Part shown: positions 52,321-61,687 of the stretch, piece after piece | Numbering within the stretch: the stretch's first letter is position 1 | Layout of the letters: each line of letters begins with the position of its first letter | Assembly: GCF_003730295.1 (NCBI RefSeq) | Contig: NZ_QTSZ01000009.1 | Span: forward strand, 1 to 64,000 | Direction: 5' to 3' | From: Ornithinibacillus gellani | Lineage (GTDB): Bacteria > Bacillota > Bacilli > Bacillales > Amphibacillaceae | Length of the DNA: 64,000 nucleotides | The notes under the pieces: model-generated | What the model saw: the letters and a program-made list of their open reading frames with translations, nothing else | Told to the model about the DNA's origin: nothing | Database searches by the model: none | Program-made: the position numbers and the translations under genes

Positions 52321-52927
52321 AATTATCTTCCCCACCTTCATCAAGTGTCCCATCAGTTTGTTCCGCGATGAACTTCCACTTCAGCTGCAATGCATCTCCT
52401 TGGAATTGGTTTTGATCCTCTCCATTATCAACAAACTCAAATAAAACAATTATTTTATCTGTGTCTCCTGGCTCCAGTCCGTGCGGTCCCTTTACCCCAC
52501 CGACAAATTCATCAATTGCCGTAATGTCTGGCTTAATGTCCTGTAATTCCTTTAAAGTTGTTTCCATTACTTCAACTGTCGCATTTGCTTGATTATAAAG
52601 GATGGTTACCTTGATATGATCGCCAAAATCATCTGTATTATTACCCTGGTTGTCATCTACGACATAGCTTGTTTCCAATAACACCTTCCCAATATCCAAA
52701 GTCCCATCATTGGTCAGGGTAAATTCACGGGAAATCTCATCACCCGGCTTCAGGTTGTCCAAATTAACAATCGTTTCCGGGTTAACGGATAGATCAAGTG
52801 TACCAGCAGCAAATGTATTATTGGTTTCAACCTGATCACTGAAATAGGCGTATGTTCCACCTCCCATTAATGAAAAGCCCAATGCAGCGGTTAACAATCC
52901 TTTACTTACCTTCTTTGTAAAGCTCAT
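52319..52927 (-). CDS. TasA/camelysin-like secreted protein
   Basis: This 202-aa protein has a SipW-type signal peptide (LLTAALGFSLMGGGTYAYFSD), in which cleavage near TYA/YFSD is expected, and an acidic beta-rich mature part matching the TasA/CalY family. In B. subtilis TasA forms biofilm fibres; in B. cereus CalY is a surface metallopeptidase and fibre subunit. ACAAGGGGAGG precedes the ATG. It lies next to the SipW-like signal peptidase on the same strand (66 bases away). Confidence 0.85.
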   Translation of the reverse strand: MSFTKKVSKGLLTAALGFSLMGGGTYAYFSDQVETNNTFAAGTLDLSVNPETIVNLDNLKPGDEISREFTLTNDGTLDIGKVLLETSYVVDDNQGNNTDDFGDHIKVTILYNQANATVEVMETTLKELQDIKPDITAIDEFVGGVKGPHGLEPGDTDKIIVLFEFVDNGEDQNQFQGDALQLKWKFIAEQTDGTLDEGGEDN

Positions 52928-52993
52928 TTCTATTCCTCCCCTTGTATGATTTATTTTTCCTGTTTTACATAAGCAAACAGGTCATTACTGTTA

Positions 52994-53527
52994 TTAAGCT
53001 TGCTTTGCTTCCATTTCTTTCGTAGCAACGATAATCGAACGGGCAGTCGATAGGACCATGAGTAAGCCCGGAATAAATAGTAGTAGTGCAAAGCCCATCT
53101 CGGAGGTAACATAATTAGCGATATAACCTAGCTTAGGAATCGTAAATCCTGTGTACTTCCCAGTTATGTCTCCTTTTGAAACATAATGGGCATCGGGGGC
53201 ATTGTTATTATCACCCTTCGTTTGGAAGATGGATTCACCTTTAACCTCCTTTACATCAACAATGCGGTGGGTTACCAATTTATCCTCTGAATGAAAAGTA
53301 ATAATATCTCCTTTCTTGTAAGTGGTATCTGGTTCAATTAGCTTATTTAAGATAATAGATCCTGTTTGAATCTCCGGCTCCATTGATCCAGACACGACAA
53401 CCTTGATTTGATGCTGAAACAAAGTTGGTTCTCCACCCGAGGCCTTCGTAGATAGAAATAAAACTGCCAGTAAACAAATGAATACAAGAAACACACCTTT
53501 GATTGTCCCACTTACCACTTTTTTCAT
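52994..53527 (-). CDS. sipW: SipW-like (ER-type) signal peptidase I
   Basis: This 177-aa signal peptidase has two membrane spans (about 8-28 and 148-170), a catalytic Ser in VVSGSMEPE (about residue 48), a His in place of the usual Lys (LVTHRIVDV, about 88), and a GDNNNAPD motif. This is the ER-type SipW group that processes TasA. AAAGGAGGCTCAAGC precedes the ATG. It is probably cotranscribed with the TasA-like gene. Confidence 0.88.
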   Translation of the reverse strand: MKKVVSGTIKGVFLVFICLLAVLFLSTKASGGEPTLFQHQIKVVVSGSMEPEIQTGSIILNKLIEPDTTYKKGDIITFHSEDKLVTHRIVDVKEVKGESIFQTKGDNNNAPDAHYVSKGDITGKYTGFTIPKLGYIANYVTSEMGFALLLFIPGLLMVLSTARSIIVATKEMEAKQA

Positions 53528-53758
53528 GCTTGAGCCTCCTTTGCTCTTCCTGCGTAACTATCTTTTATGCTAGCACCCTATTAGAAAAGTGTAAATTGGG
53601 TTATTTTTCTATCAATTTGACTAAAAATCGGCATGTTTTTGGCCGTGGAATCGATGAAACGTGATAGGAACAAGGTTTGTTATAACCCAATTGACGGTAG
53701 CCTGATAGCCCCCAATAATAGAATATGAATTCAATAACATTAAGGAGAGGTGATTTTT

Positions 53759-55570
53759 TTGAAGAAGCATGCATTAAAAAAGAAAGCGCTGCCAGTGATT
53801 TTGACAGCATCGTTAGCTTTCTCCGGGTTATCGCTCTCAGGAACAACCGTATTTGCAGATGAGCAAAAGATAAGGTATAACGAGGAATTAAATACGCCCG
53901 CATACATGGTTGGTACATGGAACACGGCAGATGGAATCAGCAAAGAAGAAGCAGCCCTATTATTCCTGCAGAATGAAGTATTACACGGAAAGCAAAAAAC
54001 GATGTCAAGCAATGTGAAAATGCAGGTACAAGAGGCAAAAAGTCAATTTAAGATCATTGACCAATTAAACGACTCCGAAACAGACATAGCACATTTCCGT
54101 ACAGTTGAAGTCTATCAGGGTGTACCTGTTTATGGATCCGAACAGACAGTAGCGGTAGGGAAAGACAATCAAGTGACAACCTATTTTGGGAAGGTAACAC
54201 CAGATCTAGCCGAAGCTAACATCTCCACAGACCCAGCGTTAACAGAAGCAGCAGCAGTTGATGTTGTCAAAAATAATATTGAAGCAGACATTGGAGAAGT
54301 AAAATCATATGATGGTATCGAATCCGAGCTGATTTTATATCCAGAGAACGGCAATCATACGTTGGCTTACTTTGTAAAAGCATCCACTTCAAAACCAGTT
54401 CCAGGATACTTCCATTATTTCATTGATGCGACAACAGGTGACGTTATCAAAGATTTCGATGCGTTTCATGAAATGACGCCAGCTGTAGAAGATTCGCGCG
54501 AGGACAGCTTTCCAAAGGCTGATTCAGAGGAGGATAGTCCGGAAGTTCCAGAATTAGAAGAACCAAACTCGTCTGAACCAGCTGCTTCTAGAGGGATAGA
54601 CATCTTCGGAAACATGCTGACTTTAAATACTGTTTTGGATTTGGAAACGAATGAGCATCATTTATTTGACGAAACCAGAGCAGATGGAATCCACACCTTC
54701 CAAGCAAACCGGATGCCGGAGATGGCATTTATAATACTTTCAGGTCTGCTAGGTTTTACAGGATTTGAAGTGACAACTGCATCGAATTTCTTTTATGATC
54801 CAGCAGCAGTATCTGCCCATGTGAATGCTGGAAAAGTGTATGATTACTATGAAAAAGTGTTTGAAAGAGATTCCCTTGATGACGAAGGAATGAAACTCAT
54901 CTCAACCGTACATGTAGGAGCACAATGGAATAACGCCGGATGGAACGGTAAACAAATGATATACGGTGATGGTGACGGTTCATTGATGATTTCTACTTCC
55001 GGGGGATTAGATGTCATTGGACATGAAATGACCCATGGTGTTATTACACATACTGCCGACCTCATCTATGAAGATGAATCAGGCGCATTAAATGAATCAT
55101 TAGCAGATATTATGGGTGCTTTCATTGAAAATAAAACGGGTGAGGACCTATGGCTTTTAGGAGAAGACATATACATGCCACATGATCCAGGTGTTGGACT
55201 ACGTGACATGAAAGATCCAGCATCAATCCCGATGTATTTAACAGAAACAGGCTTTTACCCAGACCATTATGACGACCGTTATCTTGGTGAAGAAGATAAT
55301 GGAGGCGTTCATATTAACAGTAGTATTAACAACAAAGCAGCCCACCTCATTACAGAAGGCGGCACACATTACGGTGTAACAGTAGAAGGAATTGGTAAAT
55401 CAAAAGCAGAAAAACTTTTTTATCGCACCCTAACCCATTACCTAACAGCTTCTTCCAGCTTTAGTGATATGCGTCAAGCAGCTATCCAAGCAGCAGAAGA
55501 CCTTTTTGGAGAAGCATCTGCTGAAGTAGATACAGTCAACGCAGCATACGACGCAGTTGGCGTACAGTAA
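53759..55570 (+). CDS. thermolysin-like (M4) neutral metalloprotease precursor
   Basis: This 603-aa secreted zinc protease has a signal peptide (about 1-34), an FTP/PepSY pro-region (about 40-240), an acidic Asp/Glu/Ser linker (about 240-280), and an M4 catalytic domain. HEMTH provides zinc ligands and Glu, and ESGALNESLADIMG holds the third ligand and Asp; NGGVHINSSINNKAAHL gives the later active-site His. The start is TTG at 53759 behind AAGGAGAGG. Acidic bias suits a saline habitat. It probably supplies nutrients or processes surface protein. Neutral proteases of B. cereus are NprR targets, so control by the neighbouring HTH-TPR protein is plausible. Confidence 0.92.
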   Translation: MKKHALKKKALPVILTASLAFSGLSLSGTTVFADEQKIRYNEELNTPAYMVGTWNTADGISKEEAALLFLQNEVLHGKQKTMSSNVKMQVQEAKSQFKIIDQLNDSETDIAHFRTVEVYQGVPVYGSEQTVAVGKDNQVTTYFGKVTPDLAEANISTDPALTEAAAVDVVKNNIEADIGEVKSYDGIESELILYPENGNHTLAYFVKASTSKPVPGYFHYFIDATTGDVIKDFDAFHEMTPAVEDSREDSFPKADSEEDSPEVPELEEPNSSEPAASRGIDIFGNMLTLNTVLDLETNEHHLFDETRADGIHTFQANRMPEMAFIILSGLLGFTGFEVTTASNFFYDPAAVSAHVNAGKVYDYYEKVFERDSLDDEGMKLISTVHVGAQWNNAGWNGKQMIYGDGDGSLMISTSGGLDVIGHEMTHGVITHTADLIYEDESGALNESLADIMGAFIENKTGEDLWLLGEDIYMPHDPGVGLRDMKDPASIPMYLTETGFYPDHYDDRYLGEEDNGGVHINSSINNKAAHLITEGGTHYGVTVEGIGKSKAEKLFYRTLTHYLTASSSFSDMRQAAIQAAEDLFGEASAEVDTVNAAYDAVGVQ

Positions 55571-55580
55571 AATTCAATGT

Positions 55581-55618
55581 AAAAAATCCCCTGCCACAAT
55601 TGGTTGGGGGATTTTTTG
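55581..55618. terminator. terminator of the M4 protease gene
   Basis: AAAAAATCCCC(T) pairs with GGGGGATTTTTT around an AATTGG loop, with T run on both strands. Confidence 0.85.
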
Positions 55619-55813
55619 AATGTATGGATATGCTACGTTTCATCGTTATTGCAACTGTTTATCATACAATCTACAAAGAGAACAGATGTATTGAATGATT
55701 ACTTTTTTGTCCCGAAAATACATAATTCTCCCTACCGAATCCTCAAACCAAACACTGAAAGCTTTGTATAGTTCCATTAGTGGTGTTATAATCACTTTAT
55801 AATTCAATAGGTT

Positions 55814-55953
55814 TCCTTCGGGGTCGGGTGAAATTCCCAACCGACGGTGATGAGGCATGCCTCTTAGTCCGTGACCCGGGTTCATAGGTGATATGAAAAC
55901 GGTGGATTTGGTGAAACTCCAAAGCCGACAGTTAAAGTCTGGATGGGAGAAGG
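55814..55953 (+). ncRNA. FMN (RFN) riboswitch
   Basis: The conserved core is present in order: TCGGGTGAAATTCCCAACCG, GGTGATGAGGC, AGTCCGTGACCC, GGATTTGGTGAAACTCCAAA, GCCGACAGT and AGTCTGGATGGGAGAAGG. FMN binding should promote the terminator at 56013 and lower expression of ribD-ribE-ribBA-ribH. Confidence 0.96.
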
Positions 55954-56012
55954 AAAAACAAATGGTTCAAAAATGCTATTTGCTATTTTTTGACGTTTAT
56001 TTGTTATGCTTT

Positions 56013-56045
56013 TCTCCCTTTCCAATATTGGTAAGGGAGATTTTG
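56013..56045 (+). terminator. expression-platform terminator of the FMN riboswitch
   Basis: TCTCCCTTNCCAAT pairs with ATTGGTAAGGGAGA, followed by TTTTGTTT. It lies 60 bases after the aptamer and 43 bases before ribD. Confidence 0.85.
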
Positions 56046-56087
56046 TTTGTATGGAGAATATGATGAGAGGAGATTGTATTTTTTGAA

Positions 56088-57176
56088 ATGAACGATCATG
56101 AATATATGAACTTGGCCATATCATTAGCAAAGGCTGTACTTGGTCAAACCAGTCCTAATCCTAGTGTCGGTGCTGTATTGGTGCAGAATGGCCAATTGGT
56201 TGGGACGGGTGTACATGTAAAGGCTGGAACTCCCCACGCAGAGGTTCATGCCATCAAAGAAGCCGGCAGCTCCGCTAAAGGCGCAACCATGTACGTAACA
56301 CTTGAGCCGTGCAGCCATCATGGAAAAACACCACCATGTGCTGACCTTATCATCAAAACCGGCATCCAAAGAGTTTTTGTAGCAACACTTGATCCGAATC
56401 CGCTCGTTGCAGGGAAAGGTGTTGAGAAGCTTCAAAGTGCAGGTATTGAAGTCGAGGTCGGTTTAGGTCATCCAGAAGCAAAGCAGCTCTATGAAAAGTT
56501 TTTTCATTTTATCCAAACAAACACTCCATACGTAACCATTAAAGCAGGCATTTCATTAGACGGTAAAATAGCGACTAAATCTGGAGATAGTAAATGGATT
56601 ACTTCTCCTGAATCAAGACAAGATGTACACCATCTTCGTCACGAACATGATGGAATATTAGTAGGAATCCATACCATCATTCAGGATAACCCCCTTTTAA
56701 CCACCAGAAGACCCCGTGGTGGAATAAATCCCATTCGAATTGTATTGGACACGAATTTAAACATTCCAATGTCCGCAAATGTAATACAAGATTGCGCAGC
56801 AAAAACAATTATTTTCACAGGAAACTCGTTTGATCAGGAAAAGAAAATAGCAATCGAAAGATATGGCATCACAATCATATCTCAAGAGAGAAGCACCCTC
56901 TCCCTTCCAGAAGTCTTGAAGAAGCTGGGTGAGCTACAGGTCACGTCTATTCTTGTGGAAGGTGGCGCAAAGGTTCATGCCTCCTTTATAGAGGCAAATG
57001 CTTTTCAACAAGTTATTACGTATATTGCTCCAAAAATTATTGGCGGCAGGGATGCTATTTCCTTTGTTGGAGGAATAGGTTCTAACCTTGTGAAGTCCGG
57101 AAAGCCGCTCCAATTTACAGAAATCAAACGGTTAGGTCCTGATATTAAAATCACAGCAAAACCGGGAAGGATGTGA
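56088..57176 (+). CDS. ribD: bifunctional riboflavin deaminase/reductase RibD
   Basis: RibD performs the second and third steps of riboflavin synthesis, deaminating and reducing the pyrimidine intermediate. The N-terminal deaminase (about 1-140) has the zinc motif HAEVHAIKEA and CSHHGKTPPCADLI; the C-terminal reductase (about 145-362) has KAGISLDGKIATKSGDS and VEGGAKVHASFIE. Length (362 aa) is normal. The ribosome binding site GAGAGGAGAT is about 15 bases from the ATG, which is long and may weaken translation. First gene of the rib operon. Confidence 0.95.
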   Translation: MNDHEYMNLAISLAKAVLGQTSPNPSVGAVLVQNGQLVGTGVHVKAGTPHAEVHAIKEAGSSAKGATMYVTLEPCSHHGKTPPCADLIIKTGIQRVFVATLDPNPLVAGKGVEKLQSAGIEVEVGLGHPEAKQLYEKFFHFIQTNTPYVTIKAGISLDGKIATKSGDSKWITSPESRQDVHHLRHEHDGILVGIHTIIQDNPLLTTRRPRGGINPIRIVLDTNLNIPMSANVIQDCAAKTIIFTGNSFDQEKKIAIERYGITIISQERSTLSLPEVLKKLGELQVTSILVEGGAKVHASFIEANAFQQVITYIAPKIIGGRDAISFVGGIGSNLVKSGKPLQFTEIKRLGPDIKITAKPGRM

Positions 57177-57179
57177 AGC

Positions 57180-57818
57180 ATGTTTACCGGAATCATTGAA
57201 GAAATAGGGAAGATTCAAAGCATACATTCCCAGGGGAACACATTACAACTCCATATTGAAGCGAAAAAAGTGTTAGAGGATATCAAGCTCGGAGATAGTA
57301 TGTCGGTGAATGGCGTGTGCCTAACTGTAAACGCATTTACCCAGGCAACATTTTGTTTAGATGTTATGCCTGAAACCTTCCGCAGCACTTCCCTAGCCAA
57401 CTTGAAGCATGGGTCAATCGTTAATCTGGAAAGAGCTATACCTGCAAATGGAAGATTTGGCGGGCATTTTGTAACAGGGCATGTGGATACGGTAGGACAA
57501 ATTGTAAAAAAAGAACCAAGAGAAAATGCCATCTATATGGATATTCAATACCCGGAAGCCTTTCATCATCTATCATTATATAAAGGCTCTGTGGCACTTG
57601 ATGGCATTTCTTTAACCATATTTGGGACGTCTGCCCGTCAATTGACTGTATCCCTCATTCCTCATACCGCAAAGGAAAGTGTCCTAGGTATGAAAAAAAT
57701 TGGTGATAACGTAAATATTGAATTTGATTTACTCGGAAAATATGTCCATTCCTTTGTGGATAACAGTCGTCAAAACCGTATATCTGTTGATTTTCTCAAG
57801 GAAAATGGCTTTATGTAA
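57180..57818 (+). CDS. ribE: riboflavin synthase alpha subunit RibE
   Basis: This 212-aa protein is riboflavin synthase, which dismutates lumazine to riboflavin as a homotrimer. Two similar beta-barrel halves (MFTGIIEEIGKI and GRFGGHFVTGHVD on) are visible. It begins three bases after the ribD stop, with GGAAGGATGTGAAGC upstream. Confidence 0.95.
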   Translation: MFTGIIEEIGKIQSIHSQGNTLQLHIEAKKVLEDIKLGDSMSVNGVCLTVNAFTQATFCLDVMPETFRSTSLANLKHGSIVNLERAIPANGRFGGHFVTGHVDTVGQIVKKEPRENAIYMDIQYPEAFHHLSLYKGSVALDGISLTIFGTSARQLTVSLIPHTAKESVLGMKKIGDNVNIEFDLLGKYVHSFVDNSRQNRISVDFLKENGFM

Positions 57819-57866
57819 CTGAATGAAAATCCGTTATGAAAACGAACGGAAAGGAGTAATCATACG

Positions 57867-59090
57867 ATGTTCCATACCATAGAGGAAGCACTGAAAGATT
57901 TACAGGTAGGAAAAGTAATCATCGTTTGTGATGATGAGAATCGGGAAAACGAAGGTGATTTCGTAGGGCTAGGTGAATTGGTAACACCGCATATGATTAA
58001 TTTTATGGTGAAAGAAGGCAGAGGACTTGTTTGTATGCCTATGTCAGCAGCTCTTGCTAGTAAGCTTGAATTAAAACCAATGGTCGAGGTCAACACAGAT
58101 AACCATGGAACGGCCTTTACGGTTAGTATTGACCATATCGAAACGACCACAGGAATTAGTGCATATGAACGGGCCCTAACCATCCAAAAAGTATTAGATA
58201 CAGATGTCCTTCCAAGTCATTTTAGACGACCAGGACATATTTTCCCCCTTGTGGCGAAAGATGGGGGTGTGTTACAACGTGCCGGTCACACAGAGGCTGC
58301 CATCGACCTAGCGCGCTTAGCAAACGCAAAGTCCGTCGGCGTCATTTGCGAGGTCATGAATGATGATGGAACAATGGCTAGAGTGAATGATTTAAAGGCG
58401 ATCGCAAGTAAATTTGATTTAAAAATGATTACCATTAAAGATTTAGCCAAGTATCGACTGGAGCATGAATCGTTTATCAAACAGGAAGTGGAAATCAAGC
58501 TTCCTACTGCATTTGGAGACTTTAAGGCAATCGGATATACGAGCATACTGGATGGCAAGGAACATATTGCACTGGTAAAAGGAGAAATTCATGCCGATGA
58601 ACCTATTTTAGTAAGGATCCATTCAGAATGCTTAACCGGGGATGTCTTTGGCTCCAATCGTTGTGATTGTGGACCTCAGCTTCATGCCGCCCTTTCACAA
58701 ATCAACCAGGAAGGAAAAGGCATCCTGCTATATATGAGACAAGAAGGCAGAGGCATTGGTCTCATCAATAAATTAAAAGCGTATAAGCTGCAAGAAGAAG
58801 GCTACGACACGGTGGAAGCAAATCATAAATTAGGTTTCAAAGCCGATTTACGCAACTATGAGATAAGCGCAGACATATTAAGAAACCTTGATGTAAAACA
58901 GGTACGTTTATTAACCAATAACCCGCGAAAGATTACAGGTCTCACTGAAGGCGGCATAGACGTGGTGGAACGTGTTCCCCTTCAGGTACCAGCTAACAAA
59001 GATAATGAATATTATCTTCAAACAAAACGTGAAAAGCTTGGACATTTATTAACCATTAAAGGAGCAGAATCATATGAAAAAACAACTTGA
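57867..59090 (+). CDS. ribBA: bifunctional RibBA (DHBP synthase/GTP cyclohydrolase II)
   Basis: This 407-aa fusion makes both precursors of riboflavin. The N-terminal DHBP synthase (about 1-200) has [18 protein letters not shown] and a [11 protein letters not shown] motif; the C-terminal GTP cyclohydrolase II (about 205-400) has the zinc Cys [10 protein letters not shown] and the GRGIGL motif. ACGGAAAGGAG precedes the ATG. Its end overlaps ribH by 17 bases. Confidence 0.96.
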   Translation: MFHTIEEALKDLQVGKVIIVCDDENRENEGDFVGLGELVTPHMINFMVKEGRGLVCMPMSAALASKLELKPMVEVNTDNHGTAFTVSIDHIETTTGISAYERALTIQKVLDTDVLPSHFRRPGHIFPLVAKDGGVLQRAGHTEAAIDLARLANAKSVGVICEVMNDDGTMARVNDLKAIASKFDLKMITIKDLAKYRLEHESFIKQEVEIKLPTAFGDFKAIGYTSILDGKEHIALVKGEIHADEPILVRIHSECLTGDVFGSNRCDCGPQLHAALSQINQEGKGILLYMRQEGRGIGLINKLKAYKLQEEGYDTVEANHKLGFKADLRNYEISADILRNLDVKQVRLLTNNPRKITGLTEGGIDVVERVPLQVPANKDNEYYLQTKREKLGHLLTIKGAESYEKTT

Positions 59091-59553
59091 AGGAAACTTA
59101 GTTGGAACAGATTTAAATATTGGTATAGTCGTTTCAAGATTTAATGAATTTATCACAAGCAAATTACTGGATGGAGCAGTAGATGCACTGAGAAGACACG
59201 GCGTTCATGAGGATAATATAACAATGATGTGGGTACCGGGAGCTTTTGAAATACCGCTTGCTGCAAAGAAACTCGTGGAACAAGGTGGTTTTCATGCGAT
59301 GATTACACTAGGAACCGTCATTAGAGGTGCTACTCCGCATTTTGAATATGTAAGCAGTGAAGTAGCAAAAGGAGTTGCCAATATAGGGATGCAAAGCGGG
59401 ATTCCTATTATGTTTGGCGTACTAACAACTGAAACAATCGAACAAGCAATAGAACGTGCTGGTACTAAAGCAGGAAATAAAGGCTACGAAGCAGCTGTCG
59501 GAGCAATTGAAATGGCCAATCTTTATAAAAATATGGACAAAACGACCATCTAA
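59074..59553 (+). CDS. ribH: 6,7-dimethyl-8-ribityllumazine synthase RibH
   Basis: This 159-aa protein is lumazine synthase, which forms icosahedral or pentameric shells and makes the substrate of Rib[17 protein letters not shown] and the active-site region [12 protein letters not shown] with HFEYVSSEV are present. ACCATTAAAGGAGC, inside ribBA, supplies the ribosome binding site. Last gene of the operon. Confidence 0.95.
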   Translation: MKKQLEGNLVGTDLNIGIVVSRFNEFITSKLLDGAVDALRRHGVHEDNITMMWVPGAFEIPLAAKKLVEQGGFHAMITLGTVIRGATPHFEYVSSEVAKGVANIGMQSGIPIMFGVLTTETIEQAIERAGTKAGNKGYEAAVGAIEMANLYKNMDKTTI

Positions 59554-59574
59554 TATAGAAAGCTATGAAGGCAG

Positions 59575-59606
59575 TTCCCCAAAGGCTAAATCTAGCCTTT
59601 GGGGAA
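59575..59606. terminator. palindrome after ribH, possible terminator
   Basis: TTCCCCAAAGGCTA pairs with TAGCCTTTGGGGAA. There is no T run right after it on the plus strand, so termination is uncertain; it may instead protect the 3' end. Confidence 0.5.
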
Positions 59607-59688
59607 ACAAGTCAAGGGAAAACGCTAGGATTCAAGGTTTCGCTCAATAATGGAAATCCCCTATTCAACGGGAACTTTTATTATTGGG

Positions 59689-60933
59689 TTATGATAATTG
59701 CTCTACAATAGCTTCACAGCATTTTTTATATTTTTTTCCACTTCCGCATAGACAGCGCTCATTTCTTCCTGGAAAACGGAAATTATTTTTCTTCAACTTC
59801 GTATACTCTTTTTTCCTGTAATTTAAAGCAACCACTTTCATTCTCTCATGGGCATACCGATAAACCTGTTGATAGCTTTCACAAAAATAATCAAGATCTG
59901 ATTCATCATGCTGACGATTACGCGGACAGCCGCCATGACACAGTTTAAGGAATTCACATGATTTGCAAGCATCGGGTATAGCTGGCTTTTTTTTCAAAAA
60001 CAATTTCATCTTCTCATGATTCACAATGCTTTCTAAAGAATCGGTTCCAATATTCCCCAAGCAGTATTTATCGTGTATATAAAAGTCACATGGATATGCA
60101 TCACCATTTTGTTCAAAAACAATGGTAGTTGGACAGGTTTCCCGATGCATACAACTTTCCGCTTCCTGATTCAGGTAAACAGCTAACATATTATCAAAAA
60201 AACGAATCGATATTTCAGGGTGCCCGTCATTATACCAACTATCAAATGCTTCACATAGAAAGTCACCATATTGTTTTGGTGTAATTAAATACTTCCCTGG
60301 TTGATCAACATCTTGTGCTTTAAAATCCATACAAGGTATAAATTGTACAAATGTGAACCCTTCTTGTTTGTAAAACGCCATTAATTCCTTCGCTCTAAAA
60401 ACGTTATTTTCATGGATAACGGATAGAATATTAAAATCAACATTCGCATTTCTTAAATGTTGTATCCCATTCATAATGGCCTTAAAGCTTCCTTTACCAG
60501 AACCCGTTACTCTTCTCGCATCATTCATCTCTTCTGTTCCATCAAGACTGATACCAACTAAAAAGTTAAACTGCTTAAAGAATTCGGCCCACTCTTGTTT
60601 TATCATGGTTCCATTGGTTTGAATGGAATTACTAATAATTGTGTTTTTTGGTGCATATTTTGCCTGTAACGAAACAACCTTCTTAAAGAAATCCAATCCC
60701 GCTAATAATGGCTCGCCACCTTGCCATGCAAAAGGGACAACCCCTTTTTTCATCTCCATATATTCACAAATGAACTTTTCCAGAACATCATCAGCAATAC
60801 GTTCTATTTTACCTGGCCGACCATTCAATCTACTATAGTAACAATAATCACAAGCAAGATTACAAGCTTCCGAAACCGTCTTCCACATGACACCCGAAAT
60901 GAGCGGTTTATTCATTGTACCTAAAGCATTCAT
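59689..60933 (-). CDS. radical SAM/SPASM maturase with C-terminal SEC-C motif (AnSME-like)
   Basis: This 414-aa protein has the radical SAM motif ACNLACDYCYY (CxxxCxxC, about residue 27), TNGTMI and a SPASM domain with two auxiliary clusters (CMHRETCPTTIVFEQNG...CDFYIHDKYC...CKSC...CHGGCPRNR), then a SEC-C zinc motif RNERCLCGSGKKYKKCC at the end. It resembles anaerobic sulfatase maturases, which convert Cys or Ser to formylglycine, but no sulfatase or precursor peptide is in the window. The ATG at 60933 has AAAGGGGAT upstream; a longer frame lacks a ribosome binding site. Possible other substrates are peptides or enzymes elsewhere. Confidence 0.82.
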   Translation of the reverse strand: MNALGTMNKPLISGVMWKTVSEACNLACDYCYYSRLNGRPGKIERIADDVLEKFICEYMEMKKGVVPFAWQGGEPLLAGLDFFKKVVSLQAKYAPKNTIISNSIQTNGTMIKQEWAEFFKQFNFLVGISLDGTEEMNDARRVTGSGKGSFKAIMNGIQHLRNANVDFNILSVIHENNVFRAKELMAFYKQEGFTFVQFIPCMDFKAQDVDQPGKYLITPKQYGDFLCEAFDSWYNDGHPEISIRFFDNMLAVYLNQEAESCMHRETCPTTIVFEQNGDAYPCDFYIHDKYCLGNIGTDSLESIVNHEKMKLFLKKKPAIPDACKSCEFLKLCHGGCPRNRQHDESDLDYFCESYQQVYRYAHERMKVVALNYRKKEYTKLKKNNFRFPGRNERCLCGSGKKYKKCCEAIVEQLS

Positions 60934-61199
60934 CGTATGTATCCCCTTTACGTCTAAAACCTGGTTCAATTTATGCATCTTATAGCGCTTGTTCAAAATC
61001 TTCACACGTAACCGGCTGCCTACCTCGATACGTAACATTGCAAGTCATGAAGTTGTTATATGTCCTATGTCTATACTAGCACCCGATAAGTAGCGATTGA
61101 ATATCGTTTCCAATCATAAGTTTGTCTAAATTTCTAATTATGTGGTGCATTGAAAGATTGATTCCGGCTTGTGGATCTAAAAGGTACCTTTAGATACGC

Positions 61200-61235
61200 A
61201 AAAACCCTCCCCCACGAATGTGAGAAAGGGTTTTT
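61200..61235. terminator. terminator downstream of the decayed toxin copy
   Basis: AAAAACCCT pairs with AGGGTTTTT around a GC-rich loop. On the minus strand it would end the copy-1 toxin transcript, like the matching hairpin at 63515 for copy 2. The 365 bases between 60934 and 61298 hold no other feature I can support. Confidence 0.75.
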
Positions 61236-61298
61236 GATTAATATTTATTTAATTTTTAGCATGAACTAATTAGGATTCACAAGCACTCTGTTCATCAT

Positions 61299-61442
61299 TT
61301 ACAACGGATTTTCTTTCAAAACAGCTTCACATGTTCGGAAGTTATAAAATACTGGGTTACTTTTTTTCGTTCTGGCAGTATTGCCACCGTTAACGATGCA
61401 AAAGCGATCATCAAAACCAACCAATGATTCAAATACTGCCAT
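61299..61442 (-). pseudogene. frameshifted copy of the holin-like toxin gene
   Basis: The start MAVFESLV aligns with the intact gene at 63716, then a 4-base tandem duplication (TTGG TTGG) shifts the frame so that the expected LMIAFASLTVAIL span is read out of frame, giving a 47-codon non-hydrophobic product. A further extra A lies in the run before the stop. The upstream hairpin with the ribosome binding site is kept (GAGGGTG, one mismatch). This looks like an inactivated type I toxin. Confidence 0.8.
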
Positions 61443-61687
61443 GGTTCACCCTCTTTCTAAAAAAGGGGTGAACTACCACTCATGAAAGTACTTATTACAG
61501 AAATAAAAAATTTAACAAACTACTAATCTTTACACATCAGTTCTTAATCCTTAGATTATTGCATCTAGCTTATACCAACCTTGCAGTTATTTGTATCAGT
61601 AATTGCAAATGACGTTTCCACACCTTGCAGAACCATTTAACACGATTGATAATATTATTGAGTGCATGGTCTCAATGTAATGCACTT

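Noticed and set aside
59565-59711. 48-codon plus-strand frame after ribH as a possible RiPP precursor for the radical SAM protein
   Set aside because: It runs through the palindrome at 59575, has no good ribosome binding site and no Cys or leader-like pattern.
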